DNA of 64,000 nucleotides from JANQRX01 sp963663975 (lineage in GTDB: Bacteria > Pseudomonadota > Alphaproteobacteria > Rhizobiales > Kaistiaceae): NCBI GenBank assembly GCA_963663975.2, contig CAXXRA010000001.1:82007-146006 (forward strand), read 5' to 3'. This document shows, piece by piece, positions 1 through 9,133 of the stretch. The notes under the pieces are model-generated. The model ran no database searches. It was given only the letters and a program-made list of their open reading frames with translations, and was not told the DNA's origin. The translations under genes and the position numbers were made by a program. The first letter of the stretch is position 1. Each line of letters opens with the position of its first letter.

Positions 1-444
1 AAAGTCACCGAACAATCCAGGGACAATCCGGTTTTCTACGTTCAATACGCCCACGCGCGAGCCTGCTCGGTTCTTCGCCAGGCGCCGAACATCGGGCCGG
101 ACCTCGGTGAGGCGGTCACGCGGGACTTCGCGGCGGCGCCGCTGGAGCACCTGACGGATCAGGGAGAAATGGCTCTGATCCGCCGTTTATCAGCCTTTCC
201 GAGGGTTGTCGCGGCGGCTTCGGAAGCGCGCGAGCCACACCGCCTGGCTTACTACCTTTATGAACTCGCATCGGAGTTTCACGGCCACTGGAATCGCGGC
301 AAGGAGTTGCCGCAATTGCGCTTTACCAATGCCGGTGAACCGGAAACAACCTGGGCGCGGCTTGCGCTTGTACACGGGACAAAATTGGTGTTGGCCGCCG
401 GATTGGCTATTCTGGGCGTAAGCGCACCCGAAGAGATGCGTTGA
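1..444 (+). CDS. argS: arginyl-tRNA synthetase, C-terminal part (cut by window start)
   Basis: The frame is open from the first base and runs 147 codons to TGA, so only the C-terminal quarter of the enzyme is here. It starts with KVTEQSRDNPVFYVQYAHAR, the well-conserved stretch just before the DALR anticodon-binding domain of class I arginyl-tRNA synthetases, and ends with a typical helical tail (SAPEEMR). The enzyme charges tRNA-Arg with arginine in the cytoplasm. The next gene (SPOR protein, then nagZ, scpA, scpB) follows in the order usual for Alphaproteobacteria, which supports the call. The catalytic core lies outside the window. Confidence 0.93.
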   Translation, partial: KVTEQSRDNPVFYVQYAHARACSVLRQAPNIGPDLGEAVTRDFAAAPLEHLTDQGEMALIRRLSAFPRVVAAASEAREPHRLAYYLYELASEFHGHWNRGKELPQLRFTNAGEPETTWARLALVHGTKLVLAAGLAILGVSAPEEMR

Positions 445-533
445 GCGCCCCGAGGGCCGTTGCGACCAGTTGTGACCAGTTGTGACCAGTATTGAGATCA
501 GTATTGAGACCGGTTGACCAGGAATGAATCGGG

Positions 534-2702
534 ATGCCTGACAGCAACGATCTAGATCGTCCCAATCGGGGCCATGGGGGACGACCGACGGGCGGGGCCG
601 GCGGCCCCCCTGTCGATGATCCGCTGGCCGAGCTGGCCAAGATCCTCTCCGGCAGGTCATCGGACGATGAACGGCCGCCGCGCGACGAGCCCAGGCCCGC
701 TGAGCCGCCGGCCAAGAGCGCGGCGCCCGACACCGATATTCTCGGCGATCTGGAAGCCGAACTCCTCAGCAATCTTCAAGCGTCGTTTTCGGCGGTTCAG
801 GATTCGGTGCAAGAATCCGAGCCGGTGCCGGGTACGGCAGGGCACCCGACTCCACCGGCGACAACTCCGGCGACAGGAAATGATCCGGACCCACGACCCA
901 GCCCACCGCGTGCTGGACCGGAACCGGTAGCCTCACCGCCGACCACCGAGGGGCGCCCGACCGAACCGCCTCATTCCGCGCCAAGGCCGCGGCGGCCAGC
1001 CCGACATTGGCCCCCGCCAGCTGACGGCATCACCGAAGACTGGGCCGATGATGTCCTGGCATCACGTCGACCCAAGACGGATCAGCCCGGCCAGCCGCCA
1101 GCCGACACGAGCGCGCCGGATGGGTACAGTCGGCCTCAGGCACAAACGGACCAGGATTTGGGCGCTGCCGATGGCCAGCAGGTTGAGCAACCGACCAAGC
1201 CGGCAGCGGACCGCCCGGCCCTGATTGGCAAGCGGGTCGACATCGGCAGGCTTGCGCTGAGACGCAGTGCCGCCGCCGGCGGCGCGTCGGCACCCAGCGA
1301 CCCGTCCAACAAATCGGCGGCGCGACCCGCCGGCTCGCGCTGGGAGAAGCCGGCCGCATCCCAGTCCGCTTCCGATATAAGTCGGTTCGCCCCGCCATCG
1401 GCCGCGCGCGCCACTGCAACGCCGGCGGCGGAGAGACCGCAAGCGCAGCAAGCCGGTCCGCGTCGGGGAGATCCAGGCGATGGCGAAGCCGCGAGCCTCC
1501 AGGCGGCGGCCGATCAAACCGAACCTCATCTGGACGAGCTTGATCTCAGCCAGGATGACGAAGACTTCCTGCCGCCCTTCGAAACGGACGATCTGGATGG
1601 GTTGATCGGGCGCCGCCGACCCGGGATCGGCATGATGGCGACCGTTGGTGCGCTCGCTCTGGTCATCATTGTCGGAGGACTGTCGCTGATTCTGTTCCGG
1701 TCGGGCGGCCAAAGCGGTGGACCACCCGTCATCGCCGCCGATGCCTCGCCGACCAAAATACTCCCTCCGGAAGTCGAGACGGCGAACGCTGACGGCGCCA
1801 ACAAGCTGATCTACGATCGCGTCGACTCGGCCGGGCGGGATCAGAGTCCGATTGTCCTGCAGCCCGGTGCCGAGCCTCTGGCCGATGCCGGTCGGTCCCT
1901 CGACGACAACCCCATTGCCCGCATCATCCTTCCCGGCGGACCCGATGTTCAGCCCGCCAATCCGTTGGCCGGCGGGCTTGATCCGCTATCCGATCTTGCC
2001 GCCACCGCGATGGAAATCGTGGATCCGGTGGGGCCCAGGCGGGTTCGAACGGTGGTGGTCCGCCCCGACGGAACGATCGTCAGCAGCGAGGCGACGACCG
2101 AGGCCGCTGCCGCCGGTGGACAGCCCGTTCCAAACCTGCCGACGCCGCTTCCGGAGGCGCCCTCGATCCAGGACGATACCATCAGGATCGCCGGTACCGA
2201 CACGCTCGGCGCGGGCAACGAGCTCATTATCGAACCGCTTCCCGAAGCCTCGCCCGATGGCATCGCCCCCTTCCAGGTCGGTGCCCAGCCGGCCCCGGCC
2301 ACAGCCCCGACGCCGCGGCCCGCTCCTCCGGCGCCGCGGACGCCGGCGGAGGTCGCCTCGGCCGACACCAGCGCGCTCAATCTTGCTCCTGGCGGCGGCA
2401 GCACCGCCTCGCCGATCCAAAACGTCGTCGGCGGCGGCCAGCTGTCGCCGGCTGCGGCCGGCATGTTGGTCCAGATCTCGTCCCAGCGATCGCAGGAAGC
2501 GGCACGCGCCACATTCCGCGATCTTCAGTCGCGCTACCCGACCATTCTTGGCGGCTACGAACTCGACATTCAGCGAGCCGATCTCGGCAATCGCGGCATC
2601 TTTTTCAGGGTCCGTGTTGGGCCGTTCCAGCCCGGTGACGCGCAAAGATTGTGCGACGATCTGAAGGCCGCTGGTGGCGACTGCATTCTCTCACGAAGCT
2701 GA
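534..2702 (+). CDS. SPOR-domain membrane protein
   Basis: A 722-residue protein with three parts. Residues 1-365 are a long proline-, alanine- and glutamate-rich cytoplasmic region without recognisable fold. Residues about 366-388 form one transmembrane helix (GMMATVGALALVIIVGG). The rest is a periplasmic linker rich in Pro and Ala ending in a SPOR domain over the last 80 residues (AGMLVQISSQRSQEAARATF to the terminal CILSRS). SPOR domains bind denuded peptidoglycan at division sites, so a role in septal cell-wall work is likely. The position between argS and nagZ is normal for the class. The linker is low complexity and will be poorly conserved. The stop overlaps the start of nagZ, suggesting translational coupling. 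Confidence 0.85.
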   Translation: MPDSNDLDRPNRGHGGRPTGGAGGPPVDDPLAELAKILSGRSSDDERPPRDEPRPAEPPAKSAAPDTDILGDLEAELLSNLQASFSAVQDSVQESEPVPGTAGHPTPPATTPATGNDPDPRPSPPRAGPEPVASPPTTEGRPTEPPHSAPRPRRPARHWPPPADGITEDWADDVLASRRPKTDQPGQPPADTSAPDGYSRPQAQTDQDLGAADGQQVEQPTKPAADRPALIGKRVDIGRLALRRSAAAGGASAPSDPSNKSAARPAGSRWEKPAASQSASDISRFAPPSAARATATPAAERPQAQQAGPRRGDPGDGEAASLQAAADQTEPHLDELDLSQDDEDFLPPFETDDLDGLIGRRRPGIGMMATVGALALVIIVGGLSLILFRSGGQSGGPPVIAADASPTKILPPEVETANADGANKLIYDRVDSAGRDQSPIVLQPGAEPLADAGRSLDDNPIARIILPGGPDVQPANPLAGGLDPLSDLAATAMEIVDPVGPRRVRTVVVRPDGTIVSSEATTEAAAAGGQPVPNLPTPLPEAPSIQDDTIRIAGTDTLGAGNELIIEPLPEASPDGIAPFQVGAQPAPATAPTPRPAPPAPRTPAEVASADTSALNLAPGGGSTASPIQNVVGGGQLSPAAAGMLVQISSQRSQEAARATFRDLQSRYPTILGGYELDIQRADLGNRGIFFRVRVGPFQPGDAQRLCDDLKAAGGDCILSRS

Positions 2703-3756
2703 AAGCCGCCCACGTCCGGCGGACATCGGCGTCAAGGCGTTCGTTTCCGGGTGTTCGGGGCTGCGGCTGACCGCCGCAGAGATCGATTTTTTCTCGGCTG
2801 AGCAGCCCCTCGGGCTCATTCTGTTCGCCCGCAACTGCCGGCAACCGGAACAAGTGAGCGATCTCTGCGCTGAATTCCGCGTCGCCGTCGGTCGGCCAGA
2901 TGCGCCGATCCTGATCGATCAGGAGGGTGGCAGGGTTCAAAGATTGCGTCCGCCACATTGGGACGGCTATCCGTCGGCATCGGTCCTGGGACACCTTCAT
3001 GATGCCGATGATGATGCCGGCCGGCGTGCCGCATACCTGCATGGCCGGCTGATCGCCTCCGACCTCAACGCCGTCGGGATCGACATCAACTGCGCGCCGG
3101 TTCTCGACGTGCTTGGTCCCGAAGCCAACGACGCCATCGGCACCAGGTCGTTTGGCTCCCAGCCCGACGATGTGGCAACACTGGGCGCATGCGTAGCCGA
3201 AGGGCTCGGCGATGGCGGGGTGGTGCCAGTGGTCAAGCACATGCCTGGCCAGGGGCGCGCCGCCGCGGACAGCCATATTGCACTACCGGTCGTGGACGCT
3301 CCGCTGAGCGAACTCGACCAGACCGACTTCGCGCCGTTCGTTGCCGTCCCCGGGATACGGATTGGCATGACCGGCCATGTCGTTTTCAGAGCCGTCGACC
3401 GAATCAATCCCGCGACGGTCTCGGCCGCCGTTATTGGCGATATAATCCGGGGGCGAATCGGCTTCGACGGCCTTCTGCTGAGCGACGACGTGTCCATGGA
3501 TGCACTTTCTGGGGATTATCCGCAAAGAGCGGCGGCGATCTATGCCGCTGGATGCGATCTCGTGCTTCACTGCAATGGCGGTGCCGAGGAGATGCGGGCC
3601 ATAGCCGACGCGGCGCCCGTTCTGTCGGGAAAATCGAAAGAACGGGCGTCGCTCGCGCTCAAAGCACGTCGGCGTCCGGCGGCGTTCGATCGCCACGCGG
3701 CTCGCGCTGAATATCGCCAATTGCTGGCCCGGGTCGGCTGGCCGGCTGCGGGCTGA
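2674..3756 (+). CDS. nagZ: beta-N-acetylhexosaminidase NagZ (GH3)
   Basis: Glycoside hydrolase family 3 enzyme that removes N-acetylglucosamine from anhydro-muropeptides during peptidoglycan recycling in the cytoplasm. The conserved IDQEGGRVQRL is at about residue 81, the NagZ loop KHMPGQGRAAADSH with its Asp-His pair at about 188-201, and the nucleophile motif LLSDDVSMDAL at about 268-278. Length (360 aa) is normal. The only in-frame start before the conserved N-terminus is GTG at 2674, which overlaps the upstream gene by 29 bases. The loop reads PGQG where many members have PGHG, a mild variant. The tail after residue 320 is short and Arg-rich. Confidence 0.92.
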   Translation: MATAFSHEAESRPRPADIGVKAFVSGCSGLRLTAAEIDFFSAEQPLGLILFARNCRQPEQVSDLCAEFRVAVGRPDAPILIDQEGGRVQRLRPPHWDGYPSASVLGHLHDADDDAGRRAAYLHGRLIASDLNAVGIDINCAPVLDVLGPEANDAIGTRSFGSQPDDVATLGACVAEGLGDGGVVPVVKHMPGQGRAAADSHIALPVVDAPLSELDQTDFAPFVAVPGIRIGMTGHVVFRAVDRINPATVSAAVIGDIIRGRIGFDGLLLSDDVSMDALSGDYPQRAAAIYAAGCDLVLHCNGGAEEMRAIADAAPVLSGKSKERASLALKARRRPAAFDRHAARAEYRQLLARVGWPAAG

Positions 3757-3760
3757 ACGA

Positions 3761-4597
3761 ATGTCTGGGGCACCGGTGGAGAGCGAGCAGCAGAAAATCT
3801 GGGAGGTGTATCGCGTCCCTCAAAGCGATGACGGCCGGCCGTCATTGGTCGTGGACGTTGACGGATTTGAGGGCCCGCTGGACCTTCTGTTGTCCCTGGC
3901 GCGCGACCAGAAGGTCGATATCACGCGCATCTCGATTCTTGCTCTGGCCGAGCAATATCTGGATTTTGTCGAAAAGATCCGCGAGCACCGCCTGGAAGTC
4001 GCCGCCGATTATCTGGTGATGGCGGCCTGGCTGGCGTTCCTCAAATCCCGGCTGCTGCTTCCCGACAGCGATGACGGCGAAGAGCCCAGCGGTGAAGCAT
4101 TGGCCGCGGAATTGGCCCTGCGGCTGCGCCGCCTGGAGGCAATGCGCGAAGCCGCCGCCCGGCTGGCTAACCGGGATCGACTGGGACGCGACGTATTTTC
4201 GCGAGGCTCGCCGGAGCCCATCGAGGTCACGCAACGTCACGAATTTTCCGCCACCATCTACGATTTGCTGTCGGCCTACGCCGCGCAACGCCAGCGCAAT
4301 GCCGTCTCGATCGTTCACGTTCGGCGGCGCCAAGTTTGGTCGCTTCAGGAAGCGCGCGAGGCTCTGGTGCGCCTTGCACCGGGATTCGCAGGCTGGATTT
4401 CGTTTGACGAAATCCTCGCGCCGTATTTCGCCTCCCGGCCCAATCGCCGCTCGATCGCGGCAAGCGCTCTGGGCGCTAGCCTGGAATTGGTGAGGGAAGG
4501 GCGCCTTGAGCTCCGTCAGGCGGCCGCCTACGCGCCGCTCTATGTGCGCAACGCCAGCCGACCGGAGCTCGCCAACCAGGAGTCGGGCCATGGGTAA
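3761..4597 (+). CDS. scpA: segregation and condensation protein A
   Basis: ScpA, the kleisin subunit of the bacterial SMC-ScpAB condensin that organises and segregates the chromosome. The kleisin signature is clear: DGFEGPLDLLLSLARDQKVD at about residues 33-52, then SILALAEQYLDF and YLVMAAWLAFLKSRLLLP. The C-terminal winged-helix part is present (FDEILAPYFASRPNRRSIAA). Length (278 aa) is normal. ATG at 3761 begins four bases after the nagZ stop. The end overlaps the scpB start by eight bases, so the two partners are translationally coupled, as in most genomes. Confidence 0.95.
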   Translation: MSGAPVESEQQKIWEVYRVPQSDDGRPSLVVDVDGFEGPLDLLLSLARDQKVDITRISILALAEQYLDFVEKIREHRLEVAADYLVMAAWLAFLKSRLLLPDSDDGEEPSGEALAAELALRLRRLEAMREAAARLANRDRLGRDVFSRGSPEPIEVTQRHEFSATIYDLLSAYAAQRQRNAVSIVHVRRRQVWSLQEAREALVRLAPGFAGWISFDEILAPYFASRPNRRSIAASALGASLELVREGRLELRQAAAYAPLYVRNASRPELANQESGHG

Positions 4598-5273
4598 CCC
4601 GGGTGCCGTCGTTTCGATCGCGGTCGACAACCAGGCCGCACCGGACTTCGAAGAGAGCCGCAACCGCCGGATGGTGGAGGCGATCCTGTTTGCCGCGACC
4701 GAGCCGATATCGGTCGAGCAACTTGCCGACCGGCTTCCGGCCGGGGCCGACATCGAGGCCATCCTCGAGGGATTGCGCGCCGACTATGCCGGTCGCGGCG
4801 TGAATCTTGTCCGCGTCGCCGGCAAGTGGGCGTTCCGTACCGCTGGCGATCTGTCGTTCCTGTTGAGTCGCGAAACAGTGTCGCAGCGCCGGCTGTCGCG
4901 GGCGGCGATGGAGACGCTTGCCATCATCGCCTACCACCAGCCGGCGACCCGGGCCGACATCGAGGAGATCAGGGGGGTTGCCACCAGCCGCGGGACGCTG
5001 GACGTGCTGATGGAGGCCGGGTGGGTGCGCATGCGGGGCCGCCGACGGAGCCCGGGACGGCCGGTAACCTACGGCATCACGGAAGAGTTCCTTTCCCATT
5101 TCGGTCTCGATTCGGTCTCGGACCTGCCGGGGCTGGAGGAATTGAAAGGAGCTGGGCTGCTGGATGCCAGCATTCCCGCCGAATTCGACATACCCGAACC
5201 GGATGCCGATCAGGCGCTGGCCGAGGACGAGGATCCCCTGGACGAAGAGCCCGGCAGCGATGCCGGTGGCTGA
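4590..5273 (+). CDS. scpB: segregation and condensation protein B
   Basis: ScpB, the winged-helix dimer that binds ScpA in the SMC condensin. Conserved blocks are MVEAILFAATEPISVEQLAD near the N-terminus, ETLAIIAYHQPATRADIEEI in the middle, and RGVATSRGTLDVLMEAGWV with RRSPGRPVTYGITEEFL in the second winged helix. I place the start at ATG 4590 because an AGGAG motif lies at a suitable distance upstream and homology begins there; a longer in-frame extension to 4506 lies inside scpA and looks spurious. The acidic tail (about 35 residues rich in Asp and Glu) is variable in the family. Confidence 0.93.
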   Translation: MGNPGAVVSIAVDNQAAPDFEESRNRRMVEAILFAATEPISVEQLADRLPAGADIEAILEGLRADYAGRGVNLVRVAGKWAFRTAGDLSFLLSRETVSQRRLSRAAMETLAIIAYHQPATRADIEEIRGVATSRGTLDVLMEAGWVRMRGRRRSPGRPVTYGITEEFLSHFGLDSVSDLPGLEELKGAGLLDASIPAEFDIPEPDADQALAEDEDPLDEEPGSDAGG

Positions 5274-5386
5274 AATCGGCCTTTGACGACCGTATCCGTT
5301 GCTAAAGCACCGCTGAGCCCCTAAGTCTTGACCAAAGCGAATGCGGGCGACAGATAGGCCCGTGTGGGAAATTTGGAGACAAACCG

Positions 5387-5587
5387 ATGGGTTCCCTGAG
5401 TATTTGGCATTGGCTGATCGTTATTCTGGTGATCGTGCTGCTGTTCGGTCGCGGCAAGATCTCCGACCTGATGGGTGACGTCGCCAAGGGCGTCAAAAGC
5501 TTCAAGAAGGGGCTGGCCGAAGACGAGGATGAGACGGCAGAGCCCGTCGAAACCAAATCTGTCGAGGAAAAAACCAAGGTCAGCTAA
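5387..5587 (+). CDS. tatA: Sec-independent translocase subunit TatA
   Basis: A 66-residue TatA: one N-terminal membrane helix (SIWHWLIVILVIVLLFG), the FGRGK hinge, the amphipathic helix (KISDLMGDVAKGVKSFKKGL) and an acidic tail. TatA forms the pore-like assembly that moves folded, twin-arginine-tagged proteins across the inner membrane. tatB and tatC follow in the same direction, giving a complete translocase operon. The 113-base gap upstream, larger than the other gaps here, is the likely place for a tatABC promoter, though no convincing hexamers are visible. Confidence 0.96.
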   Translation: MGSLSIWHWLIVILVIVLLFGRGKISDLMGDVAKGVKSFKKGLAEDEDETAEPVETKSVEEKTKVS

Positions 5588-5641
5588 CCGGCGTTTCGAC
5601 GCCGACTTTGGGGCTGCGCTCCACAAGGTTTATGATGCGTC

Positions 5642-6235
5642 ATGCTTGACCTCGGCTGGACCGAACTGATGCTGATTGCCGGCGTGGCGGTCCTGGTCAT
5701 CAGCCCTAAAGACTTGCCGAAGGCGATGCGCTCGGTCGGCAACTATGTCGGCCAGTTGAAGCGCATGGCCAGAGGCTTTCAAAACCAGGTCAACGACGCA
5801 CTCCGCGAGTCCGAACTGGACGACGTCAAGAAGAGCGTCGAATCGATCGGCAAGATCGATCCCGTGGGTGACGTCAAAAAGGAAATTCGCAAGGTCGACA
5901 CGGACCTGCGAAAGAGCGTCGAATCGATCGGCAAGATCGATCCCGTGGGCGACATCAAAAAGGAAATTCGCAAGGTCGACACGGACCTGCGAAAGGAACT
6001 CACCTTGCCCCGGGAGGACGACACGCCTGCGACGGACGTTCCCAAGCCGTCCACCTCACCGGCGACGGCGCCCAAGGCGACCGCACCGTCGGCCAAGGAG
6101 GCGCCCAAGGCGACCACCTCTCCGGCCAAGAAGAAGGCGCCCAAGGCGGCTCCCTCGACGGCAACGGCTTCGGGCGATGTTGACGCCGCTCGACCCGCGC
6201 AAACCCAGAGCGCAACCGAGGAGGCCAAATCGTGA
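5642..6235 (+). CDS. tatB: Sec-independent translocase subunit TatB
   Basis: TatB, which with TatC recognises twin-arginine signal peptides. The N-terminus has the TatB pattern: MLDLGWTELMLIAGVAVLVI helix, then SPKDLPKAMRSVGNYVGQLK and the amphipathic helix. After residue about 60 comes a charged coiled region containing a perfect two-unit 27-residue repeat (see the repeat entry), then a Thr/Pro/Ala/Lys-rich tail of about 70 residues. The length (197 aa) is within the alphaproteobacterial range. The stop overlaps the tatC GTG by four bases. Confidence 0.94.
   Translation: MLDLGWTELMLIAGVAVLVISPKDLPKAMRSVGNYVGQLKRMARGFQNQVNDALRESELDDVKKSVESIGKIDPVGDVKKEIRKVDTDLRKSVESIGKIDPVGDIKKEIRKVDTDLRKELTLPREDDTPATDVPKPSTSPATAPKATAPSAKEAPKATTSPAKKKAPKAAPSTATASGDVDAARPAQTQSATEEAKS
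5831..5992. repeat. 81-bp tandem duplication inside tatB
   Basis: Two adjacent 81-bp units (5831-5911 and 5912-5992) differ at only two positions. Because 81 is a multiple of three, the duplication adds exactly 27 residues in frame (KSVESIGKIDPVGDVKKEIR and seven more). The near-identity suggests a recent event or ongoing homogenisation. Confidence 0.93.
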
Positions 6236-7047
6236 CCGACGAGGAAGATGGCGGTCAGGACGAGGTCGAATCCAGCCGCGCTCCGCTGATCGAGCATCTG
6301 ATCGAGTTGCGCTCGCGACTGTTCCGCGCCCTGATCGCGATTGGCATTGCGTTCGTCATCTGCTTTGCGTTCGCGCAGCACATTTACAACATCCTCATCA
6401 TCCCCTTTGCGTGGGCGGCGGGGGAGGGGCGCGAGCTGACGCTGATCTACACCGCCCCGCAGGAATTTTTCATCACCCAGGTCAAGCTTGCTCTGTTCGG
6501 GGCGTTGTTCATCGCCTTCCCGATCATTGCCGCGCAGATGTACAAATTCGCCGCTCCCGGGCTCTACAAGAACGAGCGCAGCTCGTTTCTGCCGTATCTG
6601 ATCGCAACGCCGATCCTGTTCATCATCGGCGCGCTGGTGGTGTTTTTCGGTCTCATGCCGCTGGCCATGGCCTTCTTCCTCTCGCTTGAGCAAACCGGCG
6701 GCGATGGTATTGCGAAAATTGAGCTGCTTCCCAAGGTCAACGAGTATCTCAGCCTCGTCATGGCGCTGATCCTGGCGTTCGGCCTGGTTTTCCAACTACC
6801 GGTCGTGCTGACGCTGCTTGCCCGCATCGGCATCGTCACTTCGGCGATGCTCAGGCGCCAGCGGCGCTATGCCATCGTGCTGGCGTTCGTCGCCGCCGCG
6901 GTCCTGACCCCGCCCGACATCATCAGCCAGTTCGGTCTTGCCCTGCCAACGCTCATACTCTACGAAGCCTCGATTCTTTCGGTGAGATATGTGGAGCGGA
7001 AACGCGCCGCGGCGCAGGCGGGAACCGAAGCCGGTGAGCCTGCCTGA
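6232..7047 (+). CDS. tatC: Sec-independent translocase subunit TatC
   Basis: TatC, the six-helix membrane core that binds twin-arginine signals. Recognisable features are the N-terminal APLIEHLIELRSRLFRALIA, the EFFITQVKLALFGALFIAFP segment, PFLPYL-like SSFLPYLIATPIL, and the C-terminal VLTPPDIISQFGLALP. Length (271 aa) is normal. It starts with GTG inside the overlap with the tatB stop (GTGA). It completes a tatABC operon and is the export route for any Tat substrate, including the ferredoxin at 20623. Confidence 0.96.
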   Translation: MTDEEDGGQDEVESSRAPLIEHLIELRSRLFRALIAIGIAFVICFAFAQHIYNILIIPFAWAAGEGRELTLIYTAPQEFFITQVKLALFGALFIAFPIIAAQMYKFAAPGLYKNERSSFLPYLIATPILFIIGALVVFFGLMPLAMAFFLSLEQTGGDGIAKIELLPKVNEYLSLVMALILAFGLVFQLPVVLTLLARIGIVTSAMLRRQRRYAIVLAFVAAAVLTPPDIISQFGLALPTLILYEASILSVRYVERKRAAAQAGTEAGEPA

Positions 7048-7079
7048 GACCGGCATCCGATCGCTGCCTGACGCCTGCC

Positions 7080-8351
7080 ATGCACGACATTAAGTGGATT
7101 CGGGAAAACCCTGAGGCATTCGACGCCGCGATGACAGCGCGTGGCGCCACCTCGTCGGCGAGGCACATCATCGACCTCGACGAACGCCGGCGAGCCAATA
7201 TTCTCAAGCTCGAAAAGGCGCAGGCAGAGCGCAACGTCACGTCGAAAGCGATCGGCAAGGCCAGGGCGGCGAAGGACGAAGCGGCGGCCGAGGAGCTCAT
7301 TGCCGATGTGGCCGCCATCAAGAATAGCCTGCAGCTGGCCGAGGAGACGGGTCGCGCGCTTGATGCCGAGCTTCGTTCGGCCCTGGAAGTGTTGCCCAAC
7401 CGCCCGCTCGCCGATGTTCCCATCGGGCCCGACGATCGGTCGAATGCACTCCGCAGCACGTGGGGTGCGAAAACAGAAACCGCCGCTCCGCGGGAGCATT
7501 TCGAGATCGGCGAGGGCATGGGCGAGATGGACTTCGAAAGCGCTGCCAAGGTGTCGGGGTCACGCTTCGTCGTCCTCACCGGGCAGTTGGCCCGGCTCAA
7601 CCGCGCGCTCGGGCAGTTCATGTTGGATCTGCACACCACGGAACACGGCTACCTCGAGGTCCAGCCGCCGCTGCTTGTCCGCGATCACGCCGTTTACGGC
7701 ACCGGAAACCTGCCCAAGGCGGCGGACGCCATGTTCGCCGTCGGTGCCGACCGCTGGCTGATCCCGACCGCGGAGGTGCCGCTGACCAATCTGGTGCGGG
7801 AATCGATCCTCGACCCGGGCGAGCTGCCGCTGCGTTACGCCGCGCTGACACCTTGTTTTCGCTCCGAGGCCGGCGCCGCCGGCAAGGACACGCGGGGGAT
7901 GTTGCGGCAGCATCAGTTCGACAAGGTAGAGCTGGTTTCCATTGTCGCGCCGGATGCCTCGAGCGACGAACATGAGAGGCTGCTGGCGTGCGCGGAGGAG
8001 GTTCTGCGACGCCTTGACCTGCACTATCGGGTGATGACGCTGTCGACCGGCGACACCAGCTTCGCCGCACGCAAGACATACGATATTGAGGTGTGGTTGC
8101 CGGGACAGGGCGCTTATCGTGAGATTTCCTCGTGCTCGATCTACGATGATTTCCAGGCGCGGCGGATGAATGCGCGTTTCAGGCCGGCCGGCTCGAAGGG
8201 CACCGAGTTCGTCCACACCCTCAACGGGTCCGGCCTGGCGGTCGGCCGCGCCCTGATCGCGGTCCTGGAAAACTACCAGAACGATGACGGTACGGTGACC
8301 GTGCCTGAAGTCCTGCGCGCCTCCATGAGCGGCGTCGAGACCATCGGCTGA
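7080..8351 (+). CDS. serS: seryl-tRNA synthetase
   Basis: Class II seryl-tRNA synthetase, 423 aa. The N-terminal long coiled-coil arm that holds the tRNA-Ser variable arm covers about residues 30-110. The catalytic domain shows motif 2 (TPCFRSEAGAAGKDTRGMLR with QHQFDKVELV) and motif 3 (LNGSGLAVGRALIAVLENYQ). It charges tRNA-Ser, and tRNA-Sec where present. It begins at ATG 7080, 32 bases after tatC, and its stop shares one base with the surE start, so serS-surE-pcm form an operon typical for the class. Confidence 0.97.
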   Translation: MHDIKWIRENPEAFDAAMTARGATSSARHIIDLDERRRANILKLEKAQAERNVTSKAIGKARAAKDEAAAEELIADVAAIKNSLQLAEETGRALDAELRSALEVLPNRPLADVPIGPDDRSNALRSTWGAKTETAAPREHFEIGEGMGEMDFESAAKVSGSRFVVLTGQLARLNRALGQFMLDLHTTEHGYLEVQPPLLVRDHAVYGTGNLPKAADAMFAVGADRWLIPTAEVPLTNLVRESILDPGELPLRYAALTPCFRSEAGAAGKDTRGMLRQHQFDKVELVSIVAPDASSDEHERLLACAEEVLRRLDLHYRVMTLSTGDTSFAARKTYDIEVWLPGQGAYREISSCSIYDDFQARRMNARFRPAGSKGTEFVHTLNGSGLAVGRALIAVLENYQNDDGTVTVPEVLRASMSGVETIG

Positions 8352-9133
8352 TGCGCGTTCTGGTCACCAACGATGACGGCGTCCACGGTCCCGGGCTGGC
8401 GGTGGCCGAGAGAATTGCTGAGGCGGTCGGCGATGAGATCTGGGTGGTGGCTCCCGAAACCGACCAGAGCGGGCTTGCACATTCGCTCTCGTTGAACGAC
8501 CCGTTGCGCCTGCGTAAGATCGGTGGGCGCCGGTTTGCGGTTCGCGGTACGCCCACCGACTGCATCATCATGGCGATAAGGCAGTTGATGGACGAGCCGC
8601 CGGACCTGGTGCTGTCGGGTGTCAATTCGGGGCAGAATCTGGCCGATGACGTCACCTATTCGGGGACCGTTGCCGGTGCGATCGAGGGCACGCTGCTGGG
8701 CATCCCGTCGATTGCGCTGAGCCAGGCATTTCAGTTCGACGGCGACGACCGCCAGGTGCCGTGGGAGACTGCCGAGCAACACGGGCCGGACGTCATCGGT
8801 ACATTGCTGGACTTCGGATTTCCCGATGGCGTGTTCTACAATGTGAACTTCCCCAATCGCCCGCCGGCGGAAATCACCGGGACGCGGATCACGGTCCAGG
8901 GGAGCCGAACCCATGCCTTGCACACCGACGAGCGCATCGATGGTCGTGGCAATCGCTATTTCTGGCTCGCCTATCAGCGCAAGGAACCGGAGATCAAGCC
9001 GGGAACCGATCTCGAGGCGATGATCCACGGCGCCGTCTCGATCACCCCCTTGCGGCTTGATTTGACCGCCCACGGACTGGTCGAAAAACTCGAACGGCAT
9101 TTCGCCCAGACGGTCCCGGTGGCAGATGATTGA
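8351..9133 (+). CDS. surE: 5'/3'-nucleotidase SurE
   Basis: SurE survival-family phosphatase acting on nucleoside 5'- and 3'-monophosphates. The metal-binding start MRVLVTNDDGVHGPGLAVAE (Asp8, Asp9) is present, as are APETDQSGLAHSLSL with the conserved Ser and the VNSGQNLADDVTYSGTVAGA block carrying the Asn ligand. Length (260 aa) is normal. It overlaps serS by one base and pcm by eight, so the three are probably co-translated. surE next to pcm is a widely conserved pair. Confidence 0.96.
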   Translation: MRVLVTNDDGVHGPGLAVAERIAEAVGDEIWVVAPETDQSGLAHSLSLNDPLRLRKIGGRRFAVRGTPTDCIIMAIRQLMDEPPDLVLSGVNSGQNLADDVTYSGTVAGAIEGTLLGIPSIALSQAFQFDGDDRQVPWETAEQHGPDVIGTLLDFGFPDGVFYNVNFPNRPPAEITGTRITVQGSRTHALHTDERIDGRGNRYFWLAYQRKEPEIKPGTDLEAMIHGAVSITPLRLDLTAHGLVEKLERHFAQTVPVADD

